From: Planctomycetaceae bacterium
GTDB lineage: Bacteria > Planctomycetota > Planctomycetia > Planctomycetales > Planctomycetaceae
DNA: 15,670 nucleotides
Assembly: GCA_023258825.1 (NCBI GenBank)
Contig: JALQWE010000036.1
Coordinates: 1 to 15,670, forward strand
Direction: 5' to 3'
Below the pieces are notes generated by a model that saw only the letters and a program-made list of their open reading frames with translations, was not told the origin of the DNA and did not search any database. Positions 6,589 through 13,951 of this stretch are shown here, piece after piece. Position numbers and translations under genes: made by a program. The stretch's first letter is position 1, and every line of letters begins with the position of its first letter.

Positions 6589-7491
6589 ATGTCCGCTGCT
6601 CTCGCTGCCATAGCCCCCCCGAAGTCCAGTGCCGAAATCTGCCCGGCCTGCGGGGCTCCTTCCGCCACCGCTTCCCGCGTCTGGCGATTTGTGAACGCTC
6701 GTGGTGAAACCAACTGGCTGCAGTGTCACAGCTGTGATTCCTACTTCATGGATCGCGACTACCAGCTGGCGACAGAGGTCGAGCATACGCGGACCATGAC
6801 CTGGGGAGATACGGAGCAGGGCGCGCAGCTGAATCAGTTCAAGCAGCGGATGTACCGTTCGATTCTGAAGCAGATCCGGCGCTATCAGCCATCAGAAGGC
6901 CGGCGGCTGCTGGATGTGGGCTGCGCCTACGGCGGATTCATGACGGCGGCTCGTGCGGAAGGCTTTGAAGTTCTGGGGTATGACATCGTACCGGAAGCAG
7001 TGGAGCATGTTCGCAAATCAGGCTTCCCGGCACAGGTCTGCAGCCGGATTCAGGATTTCTCACTGAGTGCAGAACCGCTGGATGTGATCACTGTTCTGGA
7101 TGCCAACATTTACTGGCCGGACCAGCCGGCGGAGTTGAGAGAGATTTTCAACCGCCTGCGTCCTGGTGGTTTGCTGGTGATGCGTATTGTGGACAAGTCC
7201 TGGATGGCTCGGATCGGCGCCCTGTTGCGACAGGTGTCACCAGCACAGGGAGAGCGGATTCTGCGGCGGGCGGTGAACGATCACCGATTTTCGATGCCGG
7301 CCACCAGCTTTCTCAGCGTGCTGCAGAAAGTTGGATTTCGCGTGATCAGCGCGTCACCGCGTGGGGCAGTTCACAGTGATCACACGAGTGTTCCGGTGAA
7401 ACTCAGCTTTGGCCTGGGAATAGCACTCTGGCATACGCTGGGAATTTTTCTGGCCCCCGGCGCTGTGGTGATTGCGGAACGCCCTGAGTAG
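6589..7491 (+). CDS. Class I SAM-dependent methyltransferase with N-terminal zinc ribbon
   Basis: 300-residue protein predicted to transfer a methyl group from S-adenosylmethionine to an unknown acceptor. ATG at 6589 is chosen because AGGG (6577-6580) lies eight bases upstream; an earlier in-frame ATG at 6556 and a longer frame lack good ribosome sites. Residues 18-49 form a four-cysteine zinc ribbon (C18-P-A-C21, C46-H-S-C49). The SAM fold follows: motif I LDVGCAYGGF (108-117), the acidic residue D132 after the second strand (YD), a strand-4 motif around LDVITVLDANIYWPD (174-188), and RPGGLLVM (191-198). This layout matches Methyltransf_23-type enzymes with a leading Zn ribbon, often found with surface-polysaccharide or secondary-metabolite genes, but no such neighbours are seen. 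The C-terminal 60 residues include a mildly hydrophobic segment (LSFGLGIALWHTLGIFLAPG). Substrate unknown. Confidence 0.88.
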   Translation: MSAALAAIAPPKSSAEICPACGAPSATASRVWRFVNARGETNWLQCHSCDSYFMDRDYQLATEVEHTRTMTWGDTEQGAQLNQFKQRMYRSILKQIRRYQPSEGRRLLDVGCAYGGFMTAARAEGFEVLGYDIVPEAVEHVRKSGFPAQVCSRIQDFSLSAEPLDVITVLDANIYWPDQPAELREIFNRLRPGGLLVMRIVDKSWMARIGALLRQVSPAQGERILRRAVNDHRFSMPATSFLSVLQKVGFRVISASPRGAVHSDHTSVPVKLSFGLGIALWHTLGIFLAPGAVVIAERPE

Positions 7492-7687
7492 TTGGCGGTG
7501 GCGGAGAGTTGGATTGCAGTGAGTCGTTTGGGCTGATGAGGGACGATGCATCCTGATCGCAACCGTGGTGTGCGCACCCTGCCGGCAGGCGATGAGGCGT
7601 TCGAGGGGTCTTCGGATCCGGAATCGACGCTGGGATTGCAGGCGATGCTGAGGCTTTGAGCGTGCTGATTCGAAGCGGAAAATGCGT

Positions 7688-7718
7688 TCCCGCGATTGTT
7701 TCGGGAGTCTGCTTTTTT
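7688..7718 (+). terminator. Weak terminator-like stem with T-run
   Basis: A 5-bp stem TCCCG (7688-7692) with CGGGA (7702-7706), a 9-base loop, then GTCTGC and TTTTTT (7713-7718). The stem is short and the T-run is displaced by six bases, so efficiency is doubtful. Confidence 0.25.
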
Positions 7719-7959
7719 CGAGACAGGGCGAAGTGCCGCCTGAGCCGGGCTGCCGTGATGCGGGCCCCTGTGCGAGCTCCCGGGAGAGCCGTTTCCGTGT
7801 GAGATTGACGGGCGTGACGCAGCGGGTGCGTAGGATTGCGCCTCGGTGGGCGTGGCGAACTGGTTCCGGGGAAGCGTGAAATGGAACCGCCGGAAATCTC
7901 CTGAAACCGGGGCCCGCAGACTTGTCCCGGAAAAATAACGTGCGTAAGCTTGTGGACGA

Positions 7960-7976
7960 GTTTGTGGGAAACAAAC
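7960..7976. promoter_or_regulatory. Dyad GTTTGT-GGGAA-ACAAAC upstream of mraZ
   Basis: Perfect 6-bp arms with a five-base centre, 134 bases before the mraZ ATG. The centre contains GTGGGA (7964-7969), which recurs at 8006-8011. MraZ proteins of other bacteria bind clustered TGGGN repeats in their own promoter with 10-base periodicity; here the copies are 42 bases apart, so the classical box is not present as such. Confidence 0.3.
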
Positions 7977-7999
7977 CCAAAATGATCTTTGAAATACTG

Positions 8000-8028
8000 T
8001 TGAAAGTGGGATTTCAGCCCGGTACTCT
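8000..8028 (+). promoter_or_regulatory. Candidate mraZ promoter
   Basis: TTGAAA (8000-8005, five of six) and TACTCT (8023-8028, three of six) with an exact 17-base spacer. The spacer begins with GTGGGA, and the flanks TGAAAT (7990-7995) and ATTTCA (8011-8016) form an inverted repeat around the -35. The leader to the ATG would be about 75 bases. Confidence 0.3.
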
Positions 8029-8109
8029 GAATTCAGCGGATTGCGGCGGTGCAGAAATGCGGAACGCAGATCCGTGTGAACGACTGTCTTTTGGGGACTG
8101 GGGCCTGCC

Positions 8110-8580
8110 ATGTTTATTACGGGGGAATTTCGACGAACGATCGACGATCGCTTTCGTCTGATGTTGCCTCCGGAGTTGGCTGCCTCTGTCTCGGACGAAG
8201 ACGGCGACGTGATTGTGGCCAAAGAGCGCGCGGGTTGTTTAAGTCTTTGGCGACCAGCGGACTGGCAAAAGCGTCTGGACAGCGGGATTACGCTGTTGAA
8301 GGCGAAGATCGAATCGGGCCGGATGGAGCAGCGGTGGAGTGATGTGCAGCGGCTGGGCCGGCTGTTATCGACTCGCCATCAGTCTTTGAAGCTGGCCAAT
8401 CGTTCTCGGCTGTTGATACCTGAAGGGTTTCGTCCGTTTCTGGGTGTGGATGCCGGCAAGGACGTGATTGTTGTGGGGGCCGTGATTTGTGTGGAAATCT
8501 GGCATCCGGACGCGTGGAATCAGGTGTTAAAAGACGAAATGCCGGACTTCGGGGAGCTCTTTAAAGAGTTGACGCAGTAG
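8110..8580 (+). CDS. mraZ: MraZ-family transcriptional regulator, divergent DNA-binding loops
   Basis: 156-residue protein with two tandem SpoVT/AbrB-like (MraZ) halves, at about 4-50 and 92-137. Family marks: MFITGEFRRTIDDRFRLMLP (1-20), RSRLLIPEGFRPFLGV (98-113), VVGAVICVEIWHPDAWN (121-137). MraZ usually forms a ring-like oligomer and represses the division/cell-wall (dcw) operon, whose first gene it is. The family's two DxxGR DNA-contact loops read D12-D-R-F-R16 and A96-N-R-S-R100 here: arginines are kept, but both glycines, and the second aspartate, are replaced. ATG at 8110 follows GGGGACTGGGG (8093-8103), with G-rich Shine-Dalgarno-like sequence seven bases upstream. Unlike in most bacteria, no mraW, ftsL or ftsI follows; 750 noncoding bases and a SNF2 gene come next. 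Identification is confident; target and role in this organism are not known from the sequence. Confidence 0.88.
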   Translation: MFITGEFRRTIDDRFRLMLPPELAASVSDEDGDVIVAKERAGCLSLWRPADWQKRLDSGITLLKAKIESGRMEQRWSDVQRLGRLLSTRHQSLKLANRSRLLIPEGFRPFLGVDAGKDVIVVGAVICVEIWHPDAWNQVLKDEMPDFGELFKELTQ

Positions 8581-8842
8581 TTGTTCTGAGCGAGTGGGGT
8601 TTCTGCCCGAATGGGTTCGGCGTGTCCGGCACAGGGGACCGGGTGGCTCAGAAATTGGCCTGATGTGTCGGGTGAGTTGTCCGGATGAGCATCAATTGTG
8701 GTGTCTGAGCAGGCGCTGGTCGGCTGACGTTATCCCGCTTTCAACCTGGACGCAGAACGGATCGAAGCAGAAAAGAGCGAAGCTCGCTCAACGTTCCCTC
8801 GGATTGACAGTCGCAAGCTCACTCAACACGGACTGGTGACTG

Positions 8843-8914
8843 GCCAAAAATGCGCATTCACGGATGGCGTTTTGGCAGGGATGCCGCTCTTTTCTCTTCG
8901 ATCCGATTTTTTTT
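8843..8914 (+). terminator. Hairpins followed by an eight-T run, possible terminator downstream of mraZ
   Basis: GCCAAAA (8843-8849) can pair with TTTTGGC (8870-8876), with palindromic TGCGCA (8851-8856) in the loop. The overlapping GGCA-GGGA-TGCC (8874-8885) is an alternative stem. A pyrimidine-rich stretch and TTTTTTTT (8907-8914) follow 21 bases later. The distance between stem and T-run is larger than in a normal intrinsic terminator. Confidence 0.3.
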
Positions 8915-9140
8915 GCGCTGTGCGGGAACGATCCCTGCGGGTGGGAAAGGCGCTGTGATCGGCTGGACTGGTCGGATTTGTTCTGGCTGAGTTTGCGAAA
9001 TCCCCGGGATGTTCTGGTCAGGAAAGCCTTGTTCGGTTACGCTTGTCGGTCCGCTGCGCGATGGATGGACGGATCTGGTGGGACAGGAAGTCCCGGGGCT
9101 GGGTTTGTTCATGAAGCCGCGTCGCCGGAAGACTCAATAG

Positions 9141-9179
9141 TTCGCTTGTGCGAACGGAGCACAGTCGCAGGGATGCGAC
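9141..9179. repeat. Two tandem small hairpins upstream of the SNF2 gene
   Basis: TTCGC-TTGT-GCGAA (9141-9154) and GTCGCA-GGGA-TGCGAC (9164-9179) are perfect stems of 5 and 6 bp. The second has a GNRA-type loop (GGGA) that would cap an RNA hairpin stably. They sit about 150-190 bases before the SNF2 start. Confidence 0.4.
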
Positions 9180-9238
9180 CCCCCACAGAAACCTGAAAGA
9201 CGGCAAAGGTCGCTGACAGTACCAGGCGATTTCGTATT

Positions 9239-9261
9239 GCGGAAGCCGTAAGCTTTTCCGC
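9239..9261. repeat. Hairpin in the SNF2 gene leader
   Basis: GCGGAAGC (9239-9246), loop CGTAA, then GC-TT-TTCCGC (9252-9261): an 8-bp stem with a two-base TT bulge, ending 69 bases before the ATG at 9331. Confidence 0.35.
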
Positions 9262-9330
9262 CGGGTCGAAATGGCTGGGTGATGTCACCGAGTGCCGGAT
9301 TTCCACTGAACCAGACCACCTGATCGAAAT

Positions 9331-12300
9331 ATGACACTTGCGGAGTTATTGCAGACGCGTTTCCGGGCAGACCTGCGTCATCGCGGTGCAGCCTACATCG
9401 AAGCTGAGCGGATCTCATTGATTCGTGTGACTCCGGAAAACGTTTTTGGCGTTGTTCAGGACGGGGCTGAGTACCAGACGCAGTTGCGTTATCAGCCCGA
9501 CGATATCGGTCTTTTCTGCACCTGCGAGCAGTATGCCAAAAGCAAGGTCTGCAAGCATTTGTGGGCCACTGTTCTGGCAGCCGATCAAAAGGGCTTTGTC
9601 AGTCCGGGATTGCGTCCCGGGAAGATTACTCCTTTTGTCGCTCCTTCGGCCTACCAGCCGGTCTCTGTGGACGATCTGGACCCGACGGGGGTTGATCCGG
9701 AAGGGGATTCGCGGACGCCTCGCAGCCGTGTCAAAGTGCGGACTCAGCCTGTACAGCGGACATTGCGTCCGTGGGAAGCGCGGCTGGCGGCATTGTCCGA
9801 AGACATGGACACAGCGGGCGATGGCCGCGGAAAATCAGATCCTGAAGAGCGTCAGATTTTCTACGAAGTGGACCTGGAAGCCAGCAGAGAATCCGGCAAG
9901 CTGGTCATTCAGGCTTCGCAGCGACAGCGTCGCGCTGGTGGGCAGTGGGGCAAGATCAAGCCGCTCAAGGTTCGTCCCGGCGAATTGGATCATATTGAAC
10001 ACGAAGACGACCGGACCTTTTTGTCGTACCTGGCGGGTGCCATCCCCGAGCGTAACAACTGGTCCACTCAGCAGGCCGAACTGCGCACCTCAGCCCATCG
10101 TTTTCAGGTGCCCTTTGAATTGGGGCAGCTGGTGCTTCCGGACATGTGTCGCAGCCGACGTCTGCGCATTCTGGGCAGCGACGAAGCGGGCGAGCAGTTG
10201 CTGGAGTGGGATGATTCCAGTGCCTGGGAGCTGACGATTCGGGTCCGTCGGGACACAGAGGCGCAGGGCTGGAAAGTCAGCGGGCTGCTGGTTCGCAACG
10301 AAGAGATGATGGAGCTCAGTGACGTACCGCTGGTAATCCCCGGTGGTTTTGTGGTCACCAGTGACAGCATTTCCCTGCTGCGCGATTTCGGCGCGCCTGA
10401 GTGGATGAAGATGCTGTCGGTGGGTGGCGCGCTGCAGATCCCTGAATCCGATCAGCATGACTTTGTGGATCGACTGCTGGACATACCATCTCTGCCACGG
10501 CTGGACCTTCCTAAAGAGCTGCAGCTGGAAGAAGTCCGGACTCAGCCCGAGCTGATGCTGCGAATTTCTGCTCCGCCGATGAACCGGTGGCGCAACGATT
10601 CGCTCAACGCCGAAGTCATTTTCGAATACCTTGGGACGCCTGTCTCCGGCAGTAGTGCACGTTGGGCTGTCGTGCAGCGAGAGAGCAGTCGCTGCATCAT
10701 TCGCGACCGCGGCTTTGAGGGCAGTGCGTGGGAAAAGCTGCGGCAGGTTGGATTCCGTCGTCGGCTGGGTGACCTGAAACAAACGGTCAACGTGGAGATT
10801 GCCCGGCGGGATCTGGGTCGAGCGGTACGTGAACTGGTGGAATCGGGCTGGAACGTATTCGCCGATGGCAGCAAGGTGCGTCAGGCGGGTGGCTTACGGT
10901 TCAGGGTCAGTTCGGATGTGGACTGGTTCCAGGTTCATACGGATGTCGATTTTGAAGGACGTTCAGTGTCCTTCCCGGAACTGCTGCGTGCACTGGAGCG
11001 AGGCGATTCCACGGTACGACTGGATGACGGTTCCCTGGGAATTCTGCCGGAAGAGTGGCTGGAACAGATCGGTATGATTTCCGGTCTGGGAACAGCGACG
11101 GAAGACGGACTGCGGTTCTCGACGTCTCAGGCTGCCCTCCTGGATGCCCTGCTGGCGACACAGGAAAACGTGGAACTGGATCAGGGATTCGAAGCGATGC
11201 GGGAGCGATTCCGCAACTTCAGTGGGCTTGAGGAAGTCCCGGTGCCGGCCTCGTTTGTGGGAGAACTTCGCGGTTATCAGCGTGAAGGTCTGGCCTGGAT
11301 GAAGTTTCTCAGCGACTTCAACTTTGGAGGCTGTCTTGCGGATGACATGGGTCTCGGAAAGACCGTACAGTTTCTGGCTATGTTGCTGCGTCGTATGGAC
11401 GACGTCAAGACCCCGCCACCGTCACTGGTGGTCGTACCTCGCTCACTGATGTTCAACTGGTCCAGCGAGTGCGCCCGGTTTGCTCCTAATATTCGTGTCA
11501 TGGAATACACGGGCATGGAACGAGCCAATCTGCGGACGGAATTCGGACGACACCATTTGATTCTGACAACGTATGGAACGATTCGTCGGGACATTGCGGT
11601 GCTGAAGGACATCGATTTTGACTACGTTGTTCTGGACGAAGCACAGACCATCAAGAATCCTTCGTCTCAGATTGCCCGCGCAACTCGACTGCTCAAATCC
11701 AACTTCCGACTGGCGCTCAGCGGTACTCCAATCGAGAACAACGCCGGCGACCTGTGGTCGATCTTTGAGTTTCTGAATCCGGGGATGCTGGGGCGAAGCA
11801 CGGCGTTCCGGACGCACATTGCTGATCCGGAAAGTCGGGAATCCCGGGAGCTGGTCGCCAAAGGGCTCAGGCCGTTCATTCTGCGACGTACCAAGAAACA
11901 GGTCGCCGCTGAGTTGCCGGATCGACTGGAAGAAACCATTGTCTGCGATATGGAGCCGGAACAGCGGCGTCTTTACGACGAGCTGCGTCTGCACTACCGC
12001 GACTCACTGCTGGGGCTGGTGCAGGAGCAGGGGATTGCCAGAACCCGTATGCACGTGCTGGAGGCGTTGCTGAGATTGCGACAGGCCGCCTGCCATCCGG
12101 CACTGCTGAAGCGGGGCGACGAAAGCGAAACCTATGCCAAGCTGGATGTGTTGATTCCTCACCTGCAGGAACTGATTTCCGAAGGGCACAAGGCGCTGGT
12201 GTTTTCACAGTTCACCAGCATGCTGAGTATCGTTCGGGAGCACCTTGACAAGCAGGGTGTCACCTACGAGTACCTCGACGGAAAGACTCGTGACCGTAAA

Positions 12301-12645
12301 GCGCGTGTCGAGCGTTTTCAGGAAGATGAAAACTGTCAGGTCTTCCTGATCAGCCTCAAAGCCGGGGGGTTAGGTCTTAACCTCACCGCGGCCGATTACG
12401 TCTTTCTGCTCGATCCGTGGTGGAATCCGGCTGTGGAAGCGCAGGCCATCGACCGGGCTCACCGTGTGGGTCAGACGCGGACCGTCTTCGCGTACCGGCT
12501 GATCTGTCGCGACACGGTGGAAGAGAAGATTGCTGAGTTGCAGAAGCAGAAGCGGGAATTGGCCGACGCCATTCTGGCTGGCGACGAAACCAGCAATGTG
12601 CTCAAGGATCTGTCGGTCGAGGATCTGGAACTGCTGTTCTCCTGA
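9331..12645 (+). CDS. SWIM zinc-finger SNF2-family helicase/ATPase
   Basis: 1104-residue DNA-translocating ATPase of the bacterial SNF2/HepA-like class, presumed to remodel protein-DNA complexes in the cytoplasm. The N-terminus has a SWIM zinc finger with C63-T-C65 and C74-K-H76, a fold used for DNA or protein contacts. A long middle region (about 180-640) matches the layout of bacterial SNF2-associated domains, with a beta-rich part around 530-590. The motor is complete: RGYQREG (647-653), Walker A DDMGLGKT (671-678), VVPRSL (711-716), DEAQ box (769-772), LSGTPIENN (796-804), ALVFSQF (955-961), SLKAGGLGLNL (1008-1018) and QAIDRAHRVGQT (1038-1049), which holds the arginine fingers. All catalytic residues look intact. 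The ATG at 9331 has no clear Shine-Dalgarno site; no alternative in-frame start near it is better. It stands alone, with a perfect hairpin nine bases after its stop. Cellular target unknown. Confidence 0.95.
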   Translation: MTLAELLQTRFRADLRHRGAAYIEAERISLIRVTPENVFGVVQDGAEYQTQLRYQPDDIGLFCTCEQYAKSKVCKHLWATVLAADQKGFVSPGLRPGKITPFVAPSAYQPVSVDDLDPTGVDPEGDSRTPRSRVKVRTQPVQRTLRPWEARLAALSEDMDTAGDGRGKSDPEERQIFYEVDLEASRESGKLVIQASQRQRRAGGQWGKIKPLKVRPGELDHIEHEDDRTFLSYLAGAIPERNNWSTQQAELRTSAHRFQVPFELGQLVLPDMCRSRRLRILGSDEAGEQLLEWDDSSAWELTIRVRRDTEAQGWKVSGLLVRNEEMMELSDVPLVIPGGFVVTSDSISLLRDFGAPEWMKMLSVGGALQIPESDQHDFVDRLLDIPSLPRLDLPKELQLEEVRTQPELMLRISAPPMNRWRNDSLNAEVIFEYLGTPVSGSSARWAVVQRESSRCIIRDRGFEGSAWEKLRQVGFRRRLGDLKQTVNVEIARRDLGRAVRELVESGWNVFADGSKVRQAGGLRFRVSSDVDWFQVHTDVDFEGRSVSFPELLRALERGDSTVRLDDGSLGILPEEWLEQIGMISGLGTATEDGLRFSTSQAALLDALLATQENVELDQGFEAMRERFRNFSGLEEVPVPASFVGELRGYQREGLAWMKFLSDFNFGGCLADDMGLGKTVQFLAMLLRRMDDVKTPPPSLVVVPRSLMFNWSSECARFAPNIRVMEYTGMERANLRTEFGRHHLILTTYGTIRRDIAVLKDIDFDYVVLDEAQTIKNPSSQIARATRLLKSNFRLALSGTPIENNAGDLWSIFEFLNPGMLGRSTAFRTHIADPESRESRELVAKGLRPFILRRTKKQVAAELPDRLEETIVCDMEPEQRRLYDELRLHYRDSLLGLVQEQGIARTRMHVLEALLRLRQAACHPALLKRGDESETYAKLDVLIPHLQELISEGHKALVFSQFTSMLSIVREHLDKQGVTYEYLDGKTRDRKARVERFQEDENCQVFLISLKAGGLGLNLTAADYVFLLDPWWNPAVEAQAIDRAHRVGQTRTVFAYRLICRDTVEEKIAELQKQKRELADAILAGDETSNVLKDLSVEDLELLFS

Positions 12646-12653
12646 GATTCGGG

Positions 12654-12688
12654 ATCAGAAACAACGGCACAGGGCCGTTGTTTCTGAT
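12654..12688. terminator. Perfect 15-bp hairpin after the SNF2 gene
   Basis: ATCAGAAACAACGGC (12654-12668) pairs without mismatch with GCCGTTGTTTCTGAT (12674-12688) around a five-base loop (ACAGG), starting nine bases past the SNF2 stop. The right arm ends in a U-rich segment (TTGTTTCTGAT) but no clean T-run follows. Position and stem strength make a transcription terminator or mRNA 3'-end stabiliser the likely role. Confidence 0.75.
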
Positions 12689-12922
12689 GACAATTACTTC
12701 CGGTCATACCCCGCTGCCGCTAACCTCGGTGCCGCGTTGCCCGGCATGGCCATTGATAGCCATCCTGGCGTCTCTGCCGTGTGTGGTTTACGATGACCGG
12801 ACATGACCATCGGGTGATGCAGCTGGCGGCGGTTCTGCGCAAACACAGGAATGCGCTAAATTGCTCGGCAGATCGGCCATGGGTGAGTGGACAATTCCCG
12901 GATCAGCGGACAGGATGCTCGA

Positions 12923-13951
12923 ATGATACTGTCGCGACGTGCCCTGGTGCGTATGCTCGCCAGCGTTCCTGCTGCAGGAATGCTCAATGCCTGTGCGGCG
13001 GCTGATGAATCGAAGGAAACGCGACCTCCTGAAACTCAGGAAAGCCCTGCTGGAATGGCTGATCTCTCAGGTGATTCTTCCCCCGACCCACAACCTGGAC
13101 TGCCAACATTGGGGGGGCGTCAGTTCTGGGGGGACGTGCATTATCGGCAGGGATTCCGCATTCAGCAGAATGTCTTCAGCCGCCATTTTCGACTGCTGGA
13201 TGCTTCCGACCGCCGCTATGCCTCGGGCACGCGGGAAGTCTGCCTGCAGACACTGAACCAGGTGATTGCGGCAAAAAACCTGCCACCGGACGGCGGCCAT
13301 GTGGTGGTCTGTCTGCACGGGATCGGCCGGTCCTCAAAGTCAATGACGCCGGTCATGCGTGAGCTTCGGCAGGGGCCGTTCAACACCGTGCCGTTTGACT
13401 ATCCCGGCATTCGCGCCACCCTCGCCGACTGTGCCGGCTACCTCACACAGATGCTGGAATCACTTCCGGCAGCCGAAAAGATCAGCTTTGTTGTGCACAG
13501 CATGGGAGGCCTCGTTGTGCGGAGGATGCTGCAGGATCGCCCGGATCCTCGCTACCACCGCCTTGTGATGCTGGGGACACCCAATCTGGGGGCCGAGCTG
13601 GCGGGGATGCTGAAGAACCTGTTTCTGTTTCGCGCGGTCTATGGCCCGGCAGGGCAGGATCTGGTGCCTGGCGAGGGGAGTGTGATTGCCGGCTTGCCGA
13701 CGCCGGCGTTTCAGTTTGGGATCATTGCCGGGGGGAAGGGCGACGACAATGGCTTCAATCGGTTCATACCAGGTGATGATGATGGAACGGTCACTGTTGC
13801 CAGCACTCGTCTGCCTGGGGCCACTGATTTTCTGCGCATTCCACGGCTGCACAGTTTTCTGATGGCCGATCCGACGGCCTTGCAGGCGATCCGGTGTTTT
13901 CTGGAATCCGGACGATTCTTTCCCGATCGGGACCCGCAACCTGTGGTGTGA
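12923..13951 (+). CDS. Predicted Tat-exported lipoprotein alpha/beta-hydrolase (lipase/esterase)
   Basis: 342-residue alpha/beta-hydrolase of the lipase/acyltransferase type. Start at 12923 is preferred over an upstream GTG (12887) because AGGA (12912-12915) lies seven bases before it and the signal peptide then begins at once. The signal combines a twin-arginine motif (S4-R5-R6-A-L-V) with a lipobox-like L-N-A-C24, so the protein is probably exported folded by Tat and then lipidated; the residues after Cys24 are a polar, Pro/Glu/Ser-rich linker to about 60. Catalytic marks: LHGIG (131-135) for the oxyanion hole, the nucleophile Ser193 in VVHSMGGLV, a likely acid among D285-D287 in GDDDGTV, and His310 in PRLHSFL. 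The GTPNLGAELAG motif (218-228) is typical of triacylglycerol-lipase-like folds. Substrate could be a lipid or ester; not decidable here. No obvious operon partner. Confidence 0.85.
   Translation: MILSRRALVRMLASVPAAGMLNACAAADESKETRPPETQESPAGMADLSGDSSPDPQPGLPTLGGRQFWGDVHYRQGFRIQQNVFSRHFRLLDASDRRYASGTREVCLQTLNQVIAAKNLPPDGGHVVVCLHGIGRSSKSMTPVMRELRQGPFNTVPFDYPGIRATLADCAGYLTQMLESLPAAEKISFVVHSMGGLVVRRMLQDRPDPRYHRLVMLGTPNLGAELAGMLKNLFLFRAVYGPAGQDLVPGEGSVIAGLPTPAFQFGIIAGGKGDDNGFNRFIPGDDDGTVTVASTRLPGATDFLRIPRLHSFLMADPTALQAIRCFLESGRFFPDRDPQPVV

Larger units (their letters stand above)
7492..8109. other. Intergenic region and leader upstream of mraZ
   Basis: 618 bases between the methyltransferase stop and mraZ, with no convincing gene on either strand. 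At 7688-7706 a short stem (TCCCG/CGGGA) is followed by six Ts at 7713-7718, a weak terminator-like arrangement that could close the methyltransferase transcript. CTCCCGGGAG near 7779 is self-complementary. The last 190 bases are more AT-rich and hold the dyad and promoter candidate listed next. I saw no signature of RNase P RNA, SRP RNA or tmRNA. Confidence 0.45.
8581..9330. other. 750-base noncoding region with small hairpins, between mraZ and the SNF2 gene
   Basis: No convincing gene: the longest frames (for example 8864-9196, plus) have no ribosome site and Arg/Cys/Trp-heavy chance composition. Structure seen: CCGAA-TGGG-TTCGG (8607-8620); GAGCGA-AGC-TCGCTC (8775-8789); an imperfect direct repeat AGCTCGCTCAAC (8781-8792) / AGCTCACTCAAC (8816-8827); GCCAAAA (8843-8849) pairing TTTTGGC (8870-8876); GGCA-GGGA-TGCC (8874-8885); eight Ts at 8907-8914; TTCGC-TTGT-GCGAA (9141-9154); GTCGCA-GGGA-TGCGAC (9164-9179); and GCGGAAGC/GCTTTTCCGC (9239-9261). 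The core GCAGGGATGC occurs twice, each time as a hairpin. Confidence 0.5.

Noticed and set aside
7380..8222. Minus-strand open frame of 280 codons across the mraZ upstream region
   Set aside because: It overlaps both the methyltransferase and mraZ ends antisense, with Ser/Arg/Pro-rich chance composition.
8864..9196. Plus-strand open frame of 110 codons between mraZ and SNF2
   Set aside because: Arg/Cys/Trp-rich, without ribosome site or family pattern, and crossed by perfect hairpins.
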